Made by a program: the position numbers and the translations under genes. A model generated the notes under the pieces. That model saw only the letters and a list, made by a program, of their open reading frames with translations, made no database searches and was not told where the DNA came from. From positions 2,852,001 to 2,916,000 of the forward strand of contig NZ_CP172056.1 of assembly GCF_049860565.1 (NCBI RefSeq): DNA of 64,000 nt, read 5' to 3'. Positions 9,987 to 19,149 of this stretch are shown piece by piece (the stretch's first letter is position 1; each line of letters starts with the position of its first letter). The stretch is from Desulfitobacterium_A nosdiversum (GTDB taxonomy: Bacteria > Bacillota > Desulfitobacteriia > Desulfitobacteriales > Desulfitobacteriaceae).

Positions 9987-10955
9987 ATGGAGACCTTCTT
10001 CATGCAAAACAGTGAAATTCAGGAATGGGTGGATTTACTCATTGAAAAACTTTTTACAGTCTGTTTACTTGGCAACTCAAATGCAGATTCTGAATTCTAC
10101 ATTGGGCGTCAAACTGTGGAAAAAATTGCAGGTACCCTTCAAAAAGTTACTGACTTATCTGATGACACTTTAAAAGATGGGATTAAACAACTCATTGAGC
10201 AGCGCCTTCCTGACCCAAGGGTTATGGAGAACTTTCCACAATTTTATAATCTCATGGAAGAATTGATACTCTCCGGAATTTCATTAGCCCATCAAAATGA
10301 AGTTTCTCCTATCAAAGTTAATACGGATAATAATACAGGCTTGTCAAATTCACGGATTCCACTTAAACAGAGTTCAGAACATGGTGATAACTCATTTCCT
10401 ATTATTATTCCAGAATCGAACCTGGAAGATGAAGACAGAAGCCTTGTAACCGTATTTGCTCCTATTGCAACTACCTTTCAAGATCAAGCAGATACCTCTT
10501 ATGAATCAAACGGTTCTGAAGCAGAATCTGCGGTAGTCTTAACTTCTCTTGAGCCATTAAACGATACCATAGAGCCTTCATTAAATATTATAGAGCCTGA
10601 TTCTGAAGCCGTTTATCAGCCACTAGCTCCTGCTAATCAGACACCGGCAGGGGAAGAACGATTATTGATGCTCTTAAAACAGATTTATCCTGAAGATCAA
10701 CCCCATTTGAATGTCGTAATAGGAGGGTATCCAATATTCGCTCAGGTTTTAGAGCTTCTCATTTATATTCATCCTAAGACTGAATCTGCCATTGACGAGC
10801 AAAATGTTATTGAAGCAAACTTAAATAAATTGGGATACCACGTTGCCATTCTTCAAAAACAAGACTTAGCGTATCCCCGGCGTATGGAACGATCGATTCG
10901 TCAAGCTTTACGAAAAGAAACAAAAACTAAGTCTTCAACTTCCTTTTTACGATAA
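9987..10955 (+). CDS. Protein of unknown function upstream of a two-component system
   Basis: Not recognised. The 322-residue soluble protein has a helical N-terminal part (about 1-105), a long polar, Glu/Ser/Pro-rich linker (about 110-220) and a folded C-terminal part (about 225-310) starting PAGEERLLMLLKQIYPED and ending basic. No signal peptide or membrane segment. GGAGGTGG at 9973-9980 supports the ATG. It follows the acs terminator and precedes a DegS-like kinase by 83 bp, so it may be co-transcribed with the kinase; no function is assigned. Confidence 0.8.
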   Translation: METFFMQNSEIQEWVDLLIEKLFTVCLLGNSNADSEFYIGRQTVEKIAGTLQKVTDLSDDTLKDGIKQLIEQRLPDPRVMENFPQFYNLMEELILSGISLAHQNEVSPIKVNTDNNTGLSNSRIPLKQSSEHGDNSFPIIIPESNLEDEDRSLVTVFAPIATTFQDQADTSYESNGSEAESAVVLTSLEPLNDTIEPSLNIIEPDSEAVYQPLAPANQTPAGEERLLMLLKQIYPEDQPHLNVVIGGYPIFAQVLELLIYIHPKTESAIDEQNVIEANLNKLGYHVAILQKQDLAYPRRMERSIRQALRKETKTKSSTSFLR

Positions 10956-11038
10956 TTAAGTAGGAATCTTAAATTTACTGTCGAATATCTCATAATTGAA
11001 CAATTGAAATAAAGCCTTTATTGAAATGAGGGACAACA

Positions 11039-12178
11039 GTGGCAGACCGCTTGGGCGAAATTATGAAAAAAACCCTGCATGCAATTGAGACTGGGAAAGA
11101 AGAAATCTTTCACATTGCTGAAACAGCACGTACAGAAACACAGCGCCTCACCCAAGAACTTGCCCAGCTTCGTGTAGAAATTACGGAAACCATCAAAAAA
11201 GTGGATCAGCTGCAAAAAGATGAACGTAAGATGCGCCAACATTTGATGGAAGTAAGCCGGGATTATAAAAATTATAGTGAAAAAGCAATGATGGAGGCTT
11301 ATGCCCAGACTAAAGATACTCAAGTTCAACTACAACTTTATCAAGCGAGAGAGGGGCAGCTACGAACGCGCAGGGATGACATCGAGCGTGCTCTTCGCCA
11401 AATGGCGGTAACAATCGAGCGTGCGGAAACTCTTATGAGCCAGGTCAGCCTTGCCGTTAATCTTCTTCAAAGCGGCATCTGCGAAATCGCCTCCGAACAG
11501 AATCTTGAACAGCGTCAAGAAATCGGACTCAGAATTATCAAAGCTCAAGAAGAAGAGCGTCGCCGTGTTGCTCGTGAAATTCATGATGGACCTGCTCAAA
11601 ACTTAGCAAATATTGTTTTGCGTTTAGAGATAGCCGAAAAACTCTTGGATTTAGATCCGAATCGCGTAAAAAGTGAGCTTAGAGATTTAAAAACATTAGT
11701 ACGCTCTAATTTGCAAGACATTCGGCGAATCATTTTTGATTTACGTCCGATGGCACTTGATGATCTTGGGATAGTTCCTGCTCTGCAAAAATATATGGAT
11801 AATTTTCTAGAGTCGTATAAAATACAATGCGAATTTAATGTCGGGGGGCGTGAAAGGCGTTTGCTTCCAGCCATGGAAGTAGCGATATTTCGTCTAATCC
11901 AGGAAGGAATGACGAATGTCGCTAAACATGCTCATACAGAGAGTGTAAAAATTGAGCTGATTTTTAAAGAGGATATGACCGTTGTTCGAGTCATTGATTT
12001 TGGTCAAGGATTTGATGTTGAAAGCACTTTGGAAAACCCAGGCGAACATTATGGGCTTATTGGCATGAAGGAACGAGTCGAAATGTTTTCGGGACAGTTT
12101 TCAGTCATTTCACCTTCAGGCGTTGGTACAACGATAGAAATGATGATTCCTACAAAGCAAGAGGAGGGTGTGGAATGA
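11039..12178 (+). CDS. DegS-like sensor histidine kinase
   Basis: Cytoplasmic sensor kinase of the HisKA_3 (NarL/DegS partner) type. Residues 1-150 are a long coiled coil without membrane segments, as in DegS. The phosphoacceptor box is EIHDGPAQ with His182, followed by a dimerisation helix pair. The HATPase domain has the N box (EGMTNVAKHAH), G1 (FGQGFD) and G2 (HYGLIGMKERVE) and ends GVGTTIEMMIP. Start GTG at 11039 follows GAGGGA. It overlaps its response regulator by four bases (ATGA), which indicates translational coupling. The lack of transmembrane segments implies an intracellular or protein-bound signal. Whether it controls the acs cluster upstream is unknown. Confidence 0.9.
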   Translation: MADRLGEIMKKTLHAIETGKEEIFHIAETARTETQRLTQELAQLRVEITETIKKVDQLQKDERKMRQHLMEVSRDYKNYSEKAMMEAYAQTKDTQVQLQLYQAREGQLRTRRDDIERALRQMAVTIERAETLMSQVSLAVNLLQSGICEIASEQNLEQRQEIGLRIIKAQEEERRRVAREIHDGPAQNLANIVLRLEIAEKLLDLDPNRVKSELRDLKTLVRSNLQDIRRIIFDLRPMALDDLGIVPALQKYMDNFLESYKIQCEFNVGGRERRLLPAMEVAIFRLIQEGMTNVAKHAHTESVKIELIFKEDMTVVRVIDFGQGFDVESTLENPGEHYGLIGMKERVEMFSGQFSVISPSGVGTTIEMMIPTKQEEGVE

Positions 12179-12813
12179 TACGAGTTGTAATTGCAGATGA
12201 CCATCCTCTTCTTCGCGAAGGTTTACGACGAATCCTAGAGTTTGAAGATGGCATTCAAGTCGTCTGTGAAGTAGGTGATGGTCAGGGAGCCATTAACATT
12301 GCCAGGAATCATAAATTTGATGTTTTACTGATGGATTTAAACATGCCTGGTGTTAATGGGGTAGAGGCTTGCAGAGTTATACGAAGGGAACACCCTGAGA
12401 TTGGGATACTTGTTCTTACGGTGGATGATTCGGATGATAAGGTTTTTCAAGTCCTTCAACTGGGCGTTGCCGGTTACTTGCTTAAAGATGTAGATCCTCA
12501 AACTCTAGTTGATTCTATACATAAAGTTCTATCAGGCGAACCCATTCTTTCTCCGGCAGTTACCGGAAAACTTTTAGGCCAATTGTCTCATCCTCAACCC
12601 AACAAAGAAAACTTTGGACTAAGTGAACGAGAATTAGAAATCTTAATGCATGTTGTTAAAGGCGCTTCTAACAAAGAAATAGGACAAGCCCTTTTTATCA
12701 GTGAAAAAACGGTTAAGAATCATCTTTCAAGCATATTCCGCAAACTTGAAGTTGAAGATCGTACACAAGCAGCTTTAAAAGCAATAAAGCTTAAGTTAGT
12801 TGATCTTGAATAG
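12175..12813 (+). CDS. DegU/NarL-family response regulator
   Basis: Receiver domain (residues 1-120) with the acidic pair Asp8-Asp9, phosphoacceptor Asp54 (LLMDLNMPG) and a conserved Lys in LLKDVDP. A LuxR-type helix-turn-helix lies at about 145-210 (LSERELEILMHVVKGASNKEIG, SEKTVKNHLSSIFRKL). The 212-residue length is typical. It overlaps the kinase by four bases and is its cognate partner by position. No DNA target is evident from the window. Confidence 0.93.
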   Translation: MIRVVIADDHPLLREGLRRILEFEDGIQVVCEVGDGQGAINIARNHKFDVLLMDLNMPGVNGVEACRVIRREHPEIGILVLTVDDSDDKVFQVLQLGVAGYLLKDVDPQTLVDSIHKVLSGEPILSPAVTGKLLGQLSHPQPNKENFGLSERELEILMHVVKGASNKEIGQALFISEKTVKNHLSSIFRKLEVEDRTQAALKAIKLKLVDLE

Positions 12814-12893
12814 AAAAATTGAATAAAAGGTATATAATTAATGATTAAATAGTTTAATTTCTTGTAATTATTTTAACTGCGAAAGGAAATTCT

Positions 12894-14606
12894 ATGAAAA
12901 TAAGTTTTTATGGCGCTGCCCAAGTCGTTACGGGTTCTTCCTATCTTGTTGAATGTAATGGGTTTCGTCTCCTCATTGATTGTGGATTATTTCAGGGCTC
13001 TAAAGCGTTAAAAGAACTTAATTACGGCGAATTCCCGTATAATCCCGCTGATATTGATGCTATGATTTTAACGCATGCTCATACGGATCACTCTGGACTT
13101 ATTCCTAAGCTTATCAAAAAGGGCTTTAAAGGTAAAATATGGGCGACAACTGAAACCGTTAAACTTTGTTCCGTTATGCTCCCAGATAGTGGACATATTC
13201 AGGAAATGGAAGTTGAACGAAAAAACCGTAAGCTCACTCGTGCCGGGTTACCTGAGATAACTCCCATTTATACTGTTGAAGATGCACTTGCATCGATTCA
13301 ATCTTTTCAGCCCATCAATTATGGAGAAAAAATTGAGCTGTCCACCGGTATATCATTTAATCTTTATGATGCGGGTCACATCCTCGGGTCGGCACATATC
13401 TTTTTAGAGCTTGAAGAAAATGATATCTGTAAGAAGTTTATTTTTTCTGGCGACATTGGCAATCATAATCAACCTTTTATTGAGGATCCTCCTGTTCTCT
13501 CTGGTGCTGATGTCGTCATCATGGAAACGACTTATGGTGACCGTTTACATGATCAAAAAGCCAACCGTGTAGAACAGTTGGCCGAAGTTATCCGTTCCGC
13601 ATACGAAGCAGGCGGGAACCTGATTATTCCTGCCTTTGCCGTTGAACGAACACAAGATCTTTTGTATTATATTCATCAATTACAAACGGCTCAAAAAATA
13701 CCGGTCATGCCCATTTATATTGATAGCCCGCTAGCTATTTCGGCAACTAAAATTTTTCAAGAGAATACTGCTCATTTTGATGCAGAGGCCCGTTTACTTT
13801 TGTCAAGTGGACAAAACCCACTGATGATGCCTAATCTTCACTTCTGTCAATCCACAGAGGAATCAATGGCATTAAATGCTATTGAAGGCGGAGCTATTAT
13901 TATCGCGGCAAGCGGCATGGCTGACGCAGGAAGAATCAAGTACCATCTAAAATATAATCTCTGGCGGGAAAATTCAACTGTAGTATTTGTAGGTTATCAA
14001 GCTCAAGGCACCTTAGGCCGGCGCATTGTTGAGGGCGCAGATGAAGTCACTATTCATGGTGAAAAAGTAGCTGTTCGCGCACAAATCAAGAAAATAGATG
14101 GTTTTTCTGCCCATGCTGATCAAGAGGAACTGATCAATTGGTTGTCAAGTCTCGAAACTCAAGCGGAGAATATTATTTTAGTTCACGGAGAACCGAATGC
14201 TCAACGTACTTTTGCTGAACTTATAGAAAAACAATTTGCAAAAACACCATTAATCCCACAGCTGGGTGAAACTCTTGAATTTACTGCTCAAACAATAAAC
14301 CGCATTTTACCTGAACACAACTGGTTACCACCTGCTCCAGTAACTCCAGCTGCAGGAGAAAATTTAAGTACAATAAAAACAACTCTAACCCTCCAAGATT
14401 TCACTCGAGCTCAGGCTTTGCCTGCTAATAAAAAAGAACGTCGTGTAACACAAGCTCAGATTAACAGGGCATATTTAAGATTACGCCATAAGCTTAAGGA
14501 TTTTGTTGATCATGGTCAAAAGACGCATAAGCTTGATCAAGTACTTATCCAGCTTGAAAACATGTCCCGCTGGTTAGATGAACTTCAACGCTCCCATAAG
14601 AAATAA
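12894..14606 (+). CDS. Beta-CASP metallo-beta-lactamase, predicted RNA nuclease
   Basis: Metallo-beta-lactamase fold with the zinc motif THAHTDHSG near residue 60, the distal His in DAGHILGSAH, Asp in FSGDIGN and a beta-CASP insertion (METTYGDRLH, IIPAFAVERTQ). The motif GFSAHADQEEL and the late LVHGEPNA follow. The C-terminal 90 residues form a basic helical tail (about 480-570). At 570 residues it resembles YcjX-unrelated, RNA-processing beta-CASP exonucleases of the KH-less bacterial group; substrate is not shown. It begins 80 bp after the response regulator with GAAAGGAAA before the ATG. Confidence 0.85.
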   Translation: MKISFYGAAQVVTGSSYLVECNGFRLLIDCGLFQGSKALKELNYGEFPYNPADIDAMILTHAHTDHSGLIPKLIKKGFKGKIWATTETVKLCSVMLPDSGHIQEMEVERKNRKLTRAGLPEITPIYTVEDALASIQSFQPINYGEKIELSTGISFNLYDAGHILGSAHIFLELEENDICKKFIFSGDIGNHNQPFIEDPPVLSGADVVIMETTYGDRLHDQKANRVEQLAEVIRSAYEAGGNLIIPAFAVERTQDLLYYIHQLQTAQKIPVMPIYIDSPLAISATKIFQENTAHFDAEARLLLSSGQNPLMMPNLHFCQSTEESMALNAIEGGAIIIAASGMADAGRIKYHLKYNLWRENSTVVFVGYQAQGTLGRRIVEGADEVTIHGEKVAVRAQIKKIDGFSAHADQEELINWLSSLETQAENIILVHGEPNAQRTFAELIEKQFAKTPLIPQLGETLEFTAQTINRILPEHNWLPPAPVTPAAGENLSTIKTTLTLQDFTRAQALPANKKERRVTQAQINRAYLRLRHKLKDFVDHGQKTHKLDQVLIQLENMSRWLDELQRSHKK

Positions 14607-14613
14607 TACTTTA

Positions 14614-15080
14614 TATGGGGCTGTCGCAAAACCTATGGTCTTGTAGTTCCGCGCATCAGGCGCTCCGGGACTGGCTCATTTCGCCTTCGTAGCAGCTATC
14701 TTCAGCGGATAAGCATTCTTTGGAGATAGCCGCTTCGATTGAAAATGTCCACCGGACACTTTCGTGCCAAACCTCTGGGCGATACCTGATGTGTGTCGCT
14801 CCTGTGCATCCCTGCACCCGCGACATCAGTCCATCCATGGACAAGTCCCCTGGCTACGCTAAGCTAAAGCGCGAAACCCCTTCAAACAAGTGCGATAGCT
14901 TTTACGGCTATCGGGGCTTTCGGCTACGAAAGCTTTGTTCACCTGCACGTCCCTCCGCGAATCGTTCACTTCTATGCGTTATAGGAGACTGGCTAAAGTT
15001 GAGGTACGAAACTTAAGCCTTAGTCGAGTTATCCTCGAAGGGGAGAAACTACGCTTTCGGGTCTTTTGCAATAGTCCATA
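14614..15080 (+). mobile_element. Putative MITE-like non-coding element with imperfect terminal inverted repeats
   Basis: A 467-bp gene-free block more G+C-rich than its flanks. The left end (14614-14631, TATGGGGCTGTCGCAAAA) matches the reverse complement of the right end (15063-15080) at about 14 positions. Inside are several hairpins, for example GATAGC/GCTATC near 14895-14912 and GGGCTTTCG/CGAAAGC near 14915-14935. The GGGGCTGTYGCAAAA terminus resembles ends of IS5/IS1182-type elements. No transposase is present. A 98-codon frame inside lacks a ribosome site and family resemblance. An IS remnant is the alternative. Confidence 0.5.
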
Positions 15081-15095
15081 ATTATTGTGCGCACG

Positions 15096-15127
15096 AACCA
15101 GGGGCTGTTTTGCAACAGCCCTTGGTT
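15096..15127. terminator. Long hairpin next to the MITE-like element
   Basis: Fourteen-base arms (AACCAGGGGCTGTT and AACAGCCCTTGGTT) with loop TTGC. It contains the same GGGGCTGTTTTGCAA sequence seen at the ends of the neighbouring element. It could end transcription from either side, although the T-run is weak, or be a leftover element end. Confidence 0.5.
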
Positions 15128-15132
15128 TTGAT

Positions 15133-15726
15133 TTATAGGACTTTAGCAAATTCTGTGGATTGTCTTTTTACTCCTGAGAGGAATCTTAACATTTCTTCCC
15201 GCCGCTTTACTGCAATCCGTCTGCCTGTTTTTGTATAAACTTTATTAGGCAACGCTTCTGCAAAGGTCCTTGCCCTTTCTAATGCATCTTCAGGAGTTTT
15301 AATTAACTCGTCATGGCCGATTAAGCTAAATAATCTCATAAGTCCAATATTACCTAAATTATCTAATATGTCAGAATCACGAATGTACACAGCTTCATCA
15401 CTTCGTCCAGGTTCGGAATAGTACATATGCGATTCAACAGCTTCGAGAACAACTGGAATTTTATGTGGGGAAAAAGCCATCCGTTGCAGTAAATTACTTG
15501 CTACACCTTTAGAACGAAGCGCATGGTCAATATTTGAGAGGGCATAGGCCGGATATCTGCCAGTGTCATGCAGCATTGAAGCAACATAAAGAATTTCATC
15601 ATCCAACTGCAGATGCTGAGAAATTTCTTTTGCTAAATGATATACCCTGGTACAATGTTTAATACCCCAAGCTGAATGAGCACCTGACTTATCAAATATA
15701 CGCAATACTTCATCTTGATAATTCAT
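15133..15726 (-). CDS. HD-domain phosphohydrolase family protein
   Basis: Predicted metal-dependent phosphohydrolase of the HD superfamily, 197 residues. The motif order is H (AWGIKHCTRVYHLA), HD (SMLHDTGRYPAY), then a conserved His in VESHMYYSE and Asp in IRDSDILDNLG. The substrate is not shown. A strong AAGGAGG precedes the ATG on the minus strand. It is transcribed alone, facing the MITE-like element, and its 3' side abuts the hairpin at 15096-15127. Confidence 0.88.
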   Translation of the reverse strand: MNYQDEVLRIFDKSGAHSAWGIKHCTRVYHLAKEISQHLQLDDEILYVASMLHDTGRYPAYALSNIDHALRSKGVASNLLQRMAFSPHKIPVVLEAVESHMYYSEPGRSDEAVYIRDSDILDNLGNIGLMRLFSLIGHDELIKTPEDALERARTFAEALPNKVYTKTGRRIAVKRREEMLRFLSGVKRQSTEFAKVL

Positions 15727-15947
15727 AAATTAACCTCCTTATTGTTTCCTTTTGAAAATATACTCCACACGCTTGAATAATCCTTCCATATTTTAGCAAA
15801 ACGAGCTATTTTCTATCCTGTTAAACTACGACTATTTTTCATATTTTTAATATTTCTCGCCATTCGTTTCGCTATTTCGGAAGGATAAGTCAAATACATA
15901 CCGAATTTTATTAGAATCATGGTACAGTTATTGAGGAGTGAATTAGG

Positions 15948-16694
15948 ATGTCTAAGATCAATGTTTACGGGAGCTTTATGCAAGCTCTTTTATTTTCGGG
16001 TAGCATTTCTGTTCCCAAATACTTTCTTTCGCATTATTCTGAGCTTGGTTTAAGTAATGATGAAGCAATGTTGATAATTCATCTCCTTAGCGAAACCGAA
16101 AATCAAAGGTCTGTAGATCTTGAGGCATTAGCACAACGTATGAACCTTGATTTAACACAGGTCGAAAAGATGCTTGCCAATCTATTTAAAGAAAACCTTG
16201 TTTCTGCTGAAAAGCGTTGGAATTCTTCTGCTAAAGCCTGGTATAATAGTTATAATTTTGTAGGACTTATTGATGAATTAGCTGAACTCTGGGCTATCGA
16301 GCATGTAAAACAATTTGAAGAGGTTCAAAGTTTAGCGAATCAAGATCGTAGTGATATTTCTCCCTCTTTAGAACGAATTGTCCGTTCTTTTGAACAAGAG
16401 CTTGGTCGTCCTTTAACTGAAATTGAATGCAATTTTATTCGCGATTGGATGTCAGCTCATTATTCAGAAGAATTAATTTTAGAAGCCTTAAAAAGAGGGG
16501 TAAGTGCTGGAATCCGTAATTTCCGCTATTTGGACTCTATTTTAAGAGAATGGGAAAAGAAAGGTCTTCGAACACGTGAAGAAGTAGAATCAGATGATGC
16601 TTATTTTCAAGCAAGACAAGAAAATAAAGGGAAAACGAAAACAAAAACAACACGTAATATTCGTTCGGATAAATACGAAAACTTCTATCTTTAA
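15948..16694 (+). CDS. dnaD: DnaD-domain replication initiation protein
   Basis: DnaD/DnaB-like primosome protein of Firmicutes, 248 residues. The N-terminal winged helix (about 15-100, YFLSHYSELGLSNDEAMLI) and C-terminal DnaD domain (about 125-205; IVRSFEQELGRPLTEIECNF, RNFRYLDSILREWEKKGL) are both evident. The basic tail is rich in Lys/Thr. The next gene starts 24 bp later and encodes a DnaI/DnaC-like helicase loader, so the pair forms a primosome operon. Start ATG follows GAGGAGTGAATTAGG. Confidence 0.92.
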   Translation: MSKINVYGSFMQALLFSGSISVPKYFLSHYSELGLSNDEAMLIIHLLSETENQRSVDLEALAQRMNLDLTQVEKMLANLFKENLVSAEKRWNSSAKAWYNSYNFVGLIDELAELWAIEHVKQFEEVQSLANQDRSDISPSLERIVRSFEQELGRPLTEIECNFIRDWMSAHYSEELILEALKRGVSAGIRNFRYLDSILREWEKKGLRTREEVESDDAYFQARQENKGKTKTKTTRNIRSDKYENFYL

Positions 16695-16718
16695 TGAGGA
16701 TGAAGGAGGAAAGAGCGT

Positions 16719-17537
16719 GTGAAAAGTCTCAAAGAGCTACTGGAAAATGACTATCTCAATGAGCTGAAAAACTGTAAAGATTCTGCCGCAGCCTCGGATT
16801 TAGCTTCTCAAAATCCCAGTCCTCAAGTTAAATGTCCGCTTTGTTTAGACCGTGGAATTATTTTAAAAGACGATGTTGCATATCCCTGTTCGTGTATGCA
16901 GCAAAAAAAGATGGAAAATCAGTTTCGCCACGCGCGAATGGCTAGAGGTTTACTGAATTGCCGATTTGAAAATTTTCGTCAAAATTACTATCGTTCTTCA
17001 TATTCTGAGGATCGGAGCTATTTAGAAAGTGCCTTAAAAGCATTAAATGCTTCTCAAGAATTTGTTCATGCTTGCGAAAATGATACTCACGGATTAGGAA
17101 TTCTTTTTACGGGACCTGTTGGTTCGGGTAAAACCTTTCTTGCGGCAGCCATAGCAAATGCATTGATGGAACAGGATAAAAGCGTCTTATTTCTCGTTGT
17201 TCCTGATCTGTTAGATGAGTTAAGGGCAACTTACAAATCTCAATCAAATGAACTTGACTTATTAGATTCTGCCCGTGAAATTCCTATTCTTATACTGGAT
17301 GACCTTGGAGCACATAACTATACGGAATGGACTCGCAATCGAATTTATTCGATTCTTAACTATCGTCTAAACGAAGAATTACCTACTGTTATCACTAGTA
17401 ATCTTTCTCTTGGGGAAATGGAAGAGTATCTGGGGGCTCGTACAACCTCACGAATAATTCAATCCTGCCGTATTTTTAGAATTAGCGTGGAACAGGATAT
17501 TCGCCTAAGCATATATAAGGAAAGAGAAAAAAAATAA
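16719..17537 (+). CDS. DnaI/DnaC-like helicase-loader ATPase
   Basis: AAA+ ATPase of the IstB/DnaC group, 272 residues. An N-terminal zinc-binding segment (CPLCLDRG ... YPCSCMQQKK) is typical of DnaI-like loaders. The ATPase core has Walker A GPVGSGKT (about 131-138), Walker B ILILDDLGAH, sensor 1 TVITSNLS and an Arg finger region TTSRII. Start GTG at 16719 follows GAAGGAGGAAAG. The role is loading replicative helicase with the DnaD protein encoded just upstream; no IS21 transposase is nearby, which argues against IstB. A strong terminator follows. Confidence 0.9.
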   Translation: MKSLKELLENDYLNELKNCKDSAAASDLASQNPSPQVKCPLCLDRGIILKDDVAYPCSCMQQKKMENQFRHARMARGLLNCRFENFRQNYYRSSYSEDRSYLESALKALNASQEFVHACENDTHGLGILFTGPVGSGKTFLAAAIANALMEQDKSVLFLVVPDLLDELRATYKSQSNELDLLDSAREIPILILDDLGAHNYTEWTRNRIYSILNYRLNEELPTVITSNLSLGEMEEYLGARTTSRIIQSCRIFRISVEQDIRLSIYKEREKK

Positions 17538-17548
17538 AAAAATTTTAC

Positions 17549-17588
17549 AAAAATATGCATGTCTTAAAAGGACATGCATATTTTTTCT
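17549..17588 (+). terminator. Terminator after the helicase-loader gene
   Basis: Perfect 15-base arms (17549-17563 and 17571-17585, core ATATGCATGTC/GACATGCATAT) with a seven-base loop and a run of T. It probably works on both strands because the left arm starts with A-tract. Confidence 0.9.
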
Positions 17589-17616
17589 TAGAGAGTAATT
17601 ATGGAGGTGGCGAGTA

Positions 17617-18201
17617 ATGGCCAGAATTATTGCAGTTAATCGAAAATATTTAACCCTAACATTAAGTATGCTTTTAGTATGTTTCCTTGGAATTGCGGGA
17701 GTAACTGTCTGGAAAACAGCAAATGCAAGTGCTACAAAAACGAACTTAGTTCCCGAAGTAAAAATGCTGGGTGTTTCGGTTGAACCCAGTTCCTTTACTC
17801 AAGATTTAACCTACGGTTCGGTAACTCTAAAAGGAAGTCAGATTATTAACAGTAAAAATTTTGACCTCATTGTCACTGTTCAAAATACGACGGGGCAAAA
17901 AATGACGAATATTCCAGTCGAATTGGAAGTTACACTTGTGGGTGATGAGAGTAAAAAAGTTAGCAAGCTTGGAAATTTACCTTCTCTTGATCCCGGAGCA
18001 ACTGCCCGCGTTGCTTTCAGACAAGTAAAAGCGCTTGGAGATGCCCAAGGAAAAAGCGCTACCGCAGGACAACACAAAATCTCCTTAAGAGTGAAACCCA
18101 ATGCTGCAGGAGGCGTAAATCAAGCAACAGATGCAACCTTTTTCTTTAATGTAGATACCTCAGTTAAAGCTCCGGCTTCTGCTACACCTAAAACGAATTA
18201 A
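17617..18201 (+). CDS. Membrane-anchored or secreted protein of unknown function
   Basis: Not recognised as a family. A single N-terminal hydrophobic segment (about residues 11-33) is followed by a small-residue region (TANASAT) that could be a signal peptidase site. The exported part (about 40-180) reads like an immunoglobulin-like beta-sandwich: LIVTVQNTTGQKMTNIPVEL, PGATARVAF, AGQHKISLRV. 194 residues. GGAGGTGG precedes the ATG. It has its own terminators on both sides, so it is a single-gene unit. Confidence 0.8.
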   Translation: MARIIAVNRKYLTLTLSMLLVCFLGIAGVTVWKTANASATKTNLVPEVKMLGVSVEPSSFTQDLTYGSVTLKGSQIINSKNFDLIVTVQNTTGQKMTNIPVELEVTLVGDESKKVSKLGNLPSLDPGATARVAFRQVKALGDAQGKSATAGQHKISLRVKPNAAGGVNQATDATFFFNVDTSVKAPASATPKTN

Positions 18202-18240
18202 AATATTTATAGAATTAAAACTTAAAATAGTAATCCTCAG

Positions 18241-18276
18241 CCTCGTAACAGCAAAAGCTGAATTACGAGGTTTTTT
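18241..18276 (+). terminator. Terminator after the exported protein
   Basis: Arms CCTCGTAA and TTACGAGG with an inner AGC/GCT pair around AAAA, then TTTTTT at 18271-18276. Confidence 0.88.
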
Positions 18277-18316
18277 ACGTTATAACAGGGTTATAATAGT
18301 TAGGGGGTGTTTGTAT

Positions 18317-19045
18317 TTGGATATTCTTGCAGATTTGCATACGCATACTGTTGCCAGCGGACACGCATACAGCACAATTACAGAAAATGCTGCGGCAGCT
18401 GCCCGTAAAGGATTAAAGCTTCTTGGGATGACCGATCATGGACCAAGCATGCCAGGTGCGCCAAATTTATATCACTTTGGCAATTTCTCAATTCTGCCTG
18501 AGACTTTATGCGGTGTACGAATTCTTCCCGGTGTCGAAGCCAACATTACAAGCTATGAAGGTGAATTAGACATTCCCTTACGATATTTAAAACAAATGAG
18601 TCTAGTGCTGGTTGGTCTGCATGTAATATGTTATCCGGGAGGAACCCTCGAGCAAAATACACAAGCTTACCTCAAAGCAATGTCCAACCCGTTTACAGAC
18701 ATTATGGTGCATCCTGGGCGTCCGGACTTTGAAATGGATTTAGATAAAATTGCATATGCATCAGCACAATTAGGAATTCCTGTGGAAATCAATAACAGTA
18801 CATTAGGTCCTGAGAAGGGAAATGCCTGGGATAATTGTCGGCGTTTCGCCAGAAGCGCGGCAAAGTATAGAGGACCCATTGTTCTAGGGAGTGATGCACA
18901 CTTTTGGAATAGAGTAGGGGAACTGGGTTCTGCTCTTGAATTAGCGCAAGAAACAGGTATTAAAGATTATCAAATTCTAAATTACTCTCCTGATAAAATT
19001 CTCGAATACCTGGATCAACGAAGAAAGCAAAGATCGCTTCTGTAA
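18317..19045 (+). CDS. PHP-domain phosphatase/hydrolase (YcdX-like)
   Basis: Trinuclear metal PHP hydrolase, 242 residues from the TTG at 18317. Metal-binding motifs are DLHTHT at the N terminus, MTDHGPSMPG, PGVEANI, MVHPGRP and the late LGSDAHFWNRVG. The N-terminal and C-terminal His/Asp set matches the YcdX subgroup, which acts on small phosphoesters; the substrate is not known. GGGGGTG at 18303-18308 gives better spacing to TTG 18317 than to TTG 18311. Confidence 0.9.
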   Translation: MDILADLHTHTVASGHAYSTITENAAAAARKGLKLLGMTDHGPSMPGAPNLYHFGNFSILPETLCGVRILPGVEANITSYEGELDIPLRYLKQMSLVLVGLHVICYPGGTLEQNTQAYLKAMSNPFTDIMVHPGRPDFEMDLDKIAYASAQLGIPVEINNSTLGPEKGNAWDNCRRFARSAAKYRGPIVLGSDAHFWNRVGELGSALELAQETGIKDYQILNYSPDKILEYLDQRRKQRSLL

Positions 19046-19149
19046 AATTACACATAAATTGCTATTTAACCATATATTAACAGTGACGACAGAATATCTG
19101 CATGGCTATTAAATTTCTGTTTATTCAGGATAGGCAACGGAGGGTACGT

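Noticed and set aside
14720..15016. 98-codon frame inside the MITE-like element
   Set aside because: No ribosome site, no family resemblance, and the block is better explained by inverted repeats.
16719..17537. IstB of an IS21 element
   Set aside because: No IstA or IS ends nearby; paired with DnaD and has the N-terminal zinc motif of helicase loaders.
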